Below are positions 20,828 to 22,184 of a stretch of 22,184 nt of DNA, piece after piece. The DNA is from a virus: the IMG/VR virus record IMGVR_UViG_3300045743_000039, positions 1 to 22,184 of that record; one strand, 5' to 3'. Below the pieces are notes generated by a model. The model had not been told where the DNA came from and did no database searches. It saw only the letters and a program-made list of their open reading frames with translations. The position numbers and the translations under genes are program-made. Positions within the stretch are counted from its first letter, which is position 1. The number at the start of each line of letters is the position of its first letter.

Positions 20828-22092
20828 TGAGCGCCCATGCTACGAAGTCACCTAGCAAGTTTCATAGGATACGACTTTGCCCAGGTAGCTTTAGGGAAGA
20901 AGCGAAGTATCCAGATTCACCTAGTGGCAAGGGTGCTGTTGATGGTACGCATACGCACACACTGTTAGAACGTTGCATGACGTTCTCAGTGGAACCAATG
21001 ACCTTCGTCAATCAAACGATGGCAGATCATGAGGGTGAGTTTGTGGTGGATGGTGAGCGTTGTAATCGGGTCAAGGTAGCAACTGATTACATTGCTAAAC
21101 GTCATGCTGAGATTGGCGGTTTTGTTAAGTCTGAAATGAAACTGCAAAGCATGGGTGCTTTTGGTCGTGATGACATGAGTGGCAGTTGTGATATTACGAT
21201 TGTTGGTGATAGTGTTTTGGAAGTAATCGACTATAAAGATGGTATGGGTGAAATTCTCTTACCGTGTGACCAGATAGACCTTTATTCGATTATGGCGTTG
21301 TTTCAGTATTTCAACACTGAAACAATGAGTCGTATCAAGATCATCCGTCAAACGATTATTCAACCGAAACTTGCCTATCGTGGTGACAATGGAATCATTT
21401 CTCTGGATATGCCATTACAGGCTGTTCTTGATCTAGTTCCAATGTATAAAGCTGCTGCTGCACTGGCAGACACACCTGACGCACCATTAATTTCTGGTGA
21501 GTCGCAGTGTAAGTATTGTAAGCATAAGGGTGCATGTTCTGCCCTTGCTGGTGACATGATGGAAAAGTCCGGTGTTGTGTTTGATAATCTCGATGTAGCT
21601 AAACAAGCTGCTGATAAAGACCCTACTACTCTGAGCAATGAGAAGATTCGGGAACTATTGGAAGCAGCACCATTATTACGTCAGTTGCTCGATGCTGTCG
21701 AAGCTGAAGCACTTCGTAGGATGGAAGCAGGTACAGTCATTGAAGGTATCAAAGTAGTTGCTGGTCGTGGTAGTCGTGGATGGTCATACTCAGAAGATGA
21801 GATGGCAGAAAAGCTCAAGAAGTTTGGTATTCCAAAAGACGCACTTTGGAGAACTTCACTGATTAGCCCTGCCCAAGCTGAAAAAGTGGTTTGGACTAAA
21901 CGCGATGGCACACCCAAGCAACTAACCGAACGTCAATTAAAACTCATGTCTGACGAGTACGTGAAGAAATCAACAGGGAAACTCACAGTTGCACTTGAAT
22001 CTGATAGTCGCCCTGCTATAGCAGTAAGTGCAGTTACACTGTTTCAAGCAGTACCCGTAGTACCCGAAATTCCCTCTTGGATGATCGGTTAA
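20827..22092 (+). CDS. DUF2800 family Cas4-like PD-(D/E)XK nuclease
   Basis: Protein of 421 aa. It shows the PD-(D/E)XK pattern: a GTHTHTLLERC segment (H42/H44 and E48), D122 in SGSCDITIVG, and the E132-V-I-D135-Y-K137 active-site strand. Four cysteines, C18 (RLCPGS) and C228, C231, C237 (QCKYCKHKGAC), form the Cas4/AddB-type iron-sulfur cluster arrangement, with one near the N-terminus and three later. Family knowledge: DUF2800 proteins are phage nucleases, probably acting in recombination or end-processing, often beside DUF2815 and DNA polymerase genes; this pair occurs here. The C-terminal region (about 260-400) is helical, perhaps DNA-binding. RBS AAGGT lies about 6 nt upstream; TAATG overlap with the preceding gene. 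No CRISPR array or cas1/2 is present. Confidence 0.88.
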   Translation: MSAHATKSPSKFHRIRLCPGSFREEAKYPDSPSGKGAVDGTHTHTLLERCMTFSVEPMTFVNQTMADHEGEFVVDGERCNRVKVATDYIAKRHAEIGGFVKSEMKLQSMGAFGRDDMSGSCDITIVGDSVLEVIDYKDGMGEILLPCDQIDLYSIMALFQYFNTETMSRIKIIRQTIIQPKLAYRGDNGIISLDMPLQAVLDLVPMYKAAAALADTPDAPLISGESQCKYCKHKGACSALAGDMMEKSGVVFDNLDVAKQAADKDPTTLSNEKIRELLEAAPLLRQLLDAVEAEALRRMEAGTVIEGIKVVAGRGSRGWSYSEDEMAEKLKKFGIPKDALWRTSLISPAQAEKVVWTKRDGTPKQLTERQLKLMSDEYVKKSTGKLTVALESDSRPAIAVSAVTLFQAVPVVPEIPSWMIG

Positions 22093-22117
22093 ACTTTAAT
22101 CTTATCGAAAGCATAAA

Positions 22118-22184
22118 ATGGCTAATATCGTATTCTTATCGAATGTTCGTATTTCTTTTCCTCAACTGGTCGAAGCAAAAGCAA
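22118..22184 (+). CDS. DUF2815 family single-strand DNA-binding-like protein, N-terminus (partial)
   Basis: Only 22 codons are in the window: MANIVFLSNVRISFPQLVEA, then KA. The 'xxNVRxSFPxLxEA' opening is typical of DUF2815 proteins, which follow DUF2800 genes in many phages and are believed to be single-strand DNA-binding proteins of the replication machinery. It begins 25 bp after the DUF2800 stop, with GAAAG as a weak RBS. The gene continues off the right edge, where a DNA polymerase gene would be expected from typical order. Confidence 0.72.
   Translation, partial: MANIVFLSNVRISFPQLVEAKA

Noticed and set aside
20827-22092. CRISPR-Cas adaptation gene cas4
   Set aside because: The 4-Cys plus PD-(D/E)XK pattern is shared by phage DUF2800 proteins; no cas1, cas2 or array, and a DUF2815 gene follows, so it is a phage replication/recombination gene.
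1-22184. Diversity-generating retroelement or restriction/defence island
   Set aside because: No reverse transcriptase, template/variable repeat pair, methyltransferase, nuclease-toxin or abortive-infection gene is recognisable.

Overview
This window is a contiguous piece of a tailed double-stranded DNA bacteriophage genome (Caudoviricetes), most likely a short-tailed (podovirus-type) phage of a Gram-negative, probably proteobacterial, host. The phage call rests on a full head-assembly cassette (small terminase, large terminase with Walker motifs and nuclease residues, portal, scaffold, HK97-type major capsid protein). It is followed by large Gly/Ala-rich proteins of the kind ejected into the host envelope, a T7 gp11-like adaptor and a nozzle-like protein, with no tail-tube, sheath or tape-measure genes. 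The host call is an inference from the protein at 16742-17305, whose N-terminal domain I know mainly from proteobacterial phages and prophages. No integrase, lysis gene or RNA polymerase lies in the window.

Layout. (1) 1-15030, minus strand: the late operon, read right to left: TerS, TerL, portal, a small beta-rich protein, two 76-aa proteins, scaffold, major capsid protein, a decoration-like protein, a 68-aa protein, three putative ejection proteins (815, 377 and 673 aa), adaptor, nozzle-like protein and the first 32 codons of a tail-fibre-like gene. Neighbouring genes mostly overlap as ATGA or TAATG. An intrinsic terminator follows the capsid gene. A strong sigma70-type promoter sits immediately before TerS. 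(2) 15031-15731: a 700-bp non-coding control region. It contains a 58% GC island with nested complementary segments (candidate structured RNA), an extremely AT-rich segment with two 28-bp direct repeats, a 13-bp inverted repeat pair, and a near-consensus rightward promoter. (3) 15732-17583, plus strand: a chain of eight very small early-type genes, nearly all unrecognised, ending with a Cro/XRE-like DNA-binding protein and a bidirectional terminator. One of them has a long Ala/Asp/Tyr repeat tail. (4) 17615-20101, minus strand: a primase-polymerase/DUF3987 helicase-like replication protein. (5) 20209-22184, plus strand: a ribbon-helix-helix regulator, a 144-aa Ala/Pro-linker protein, a DUF2800 Cas4-like nuclease and the start of a DUF2815 protein. 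The last two usually sit beside a phage DNA polymerase.

How it fits together. The control region probably fires early genes rightward and late genes leftward. The replication module is split between a leftward primase-helicase and a rightward recombination/repair cluster, with overlapping divergent promoters beside a regulator gene. No clearly new defence or mobile system is visible. The least explained parts are the structured control region, the chain of micro-genes and the repeat-tailed early protein.
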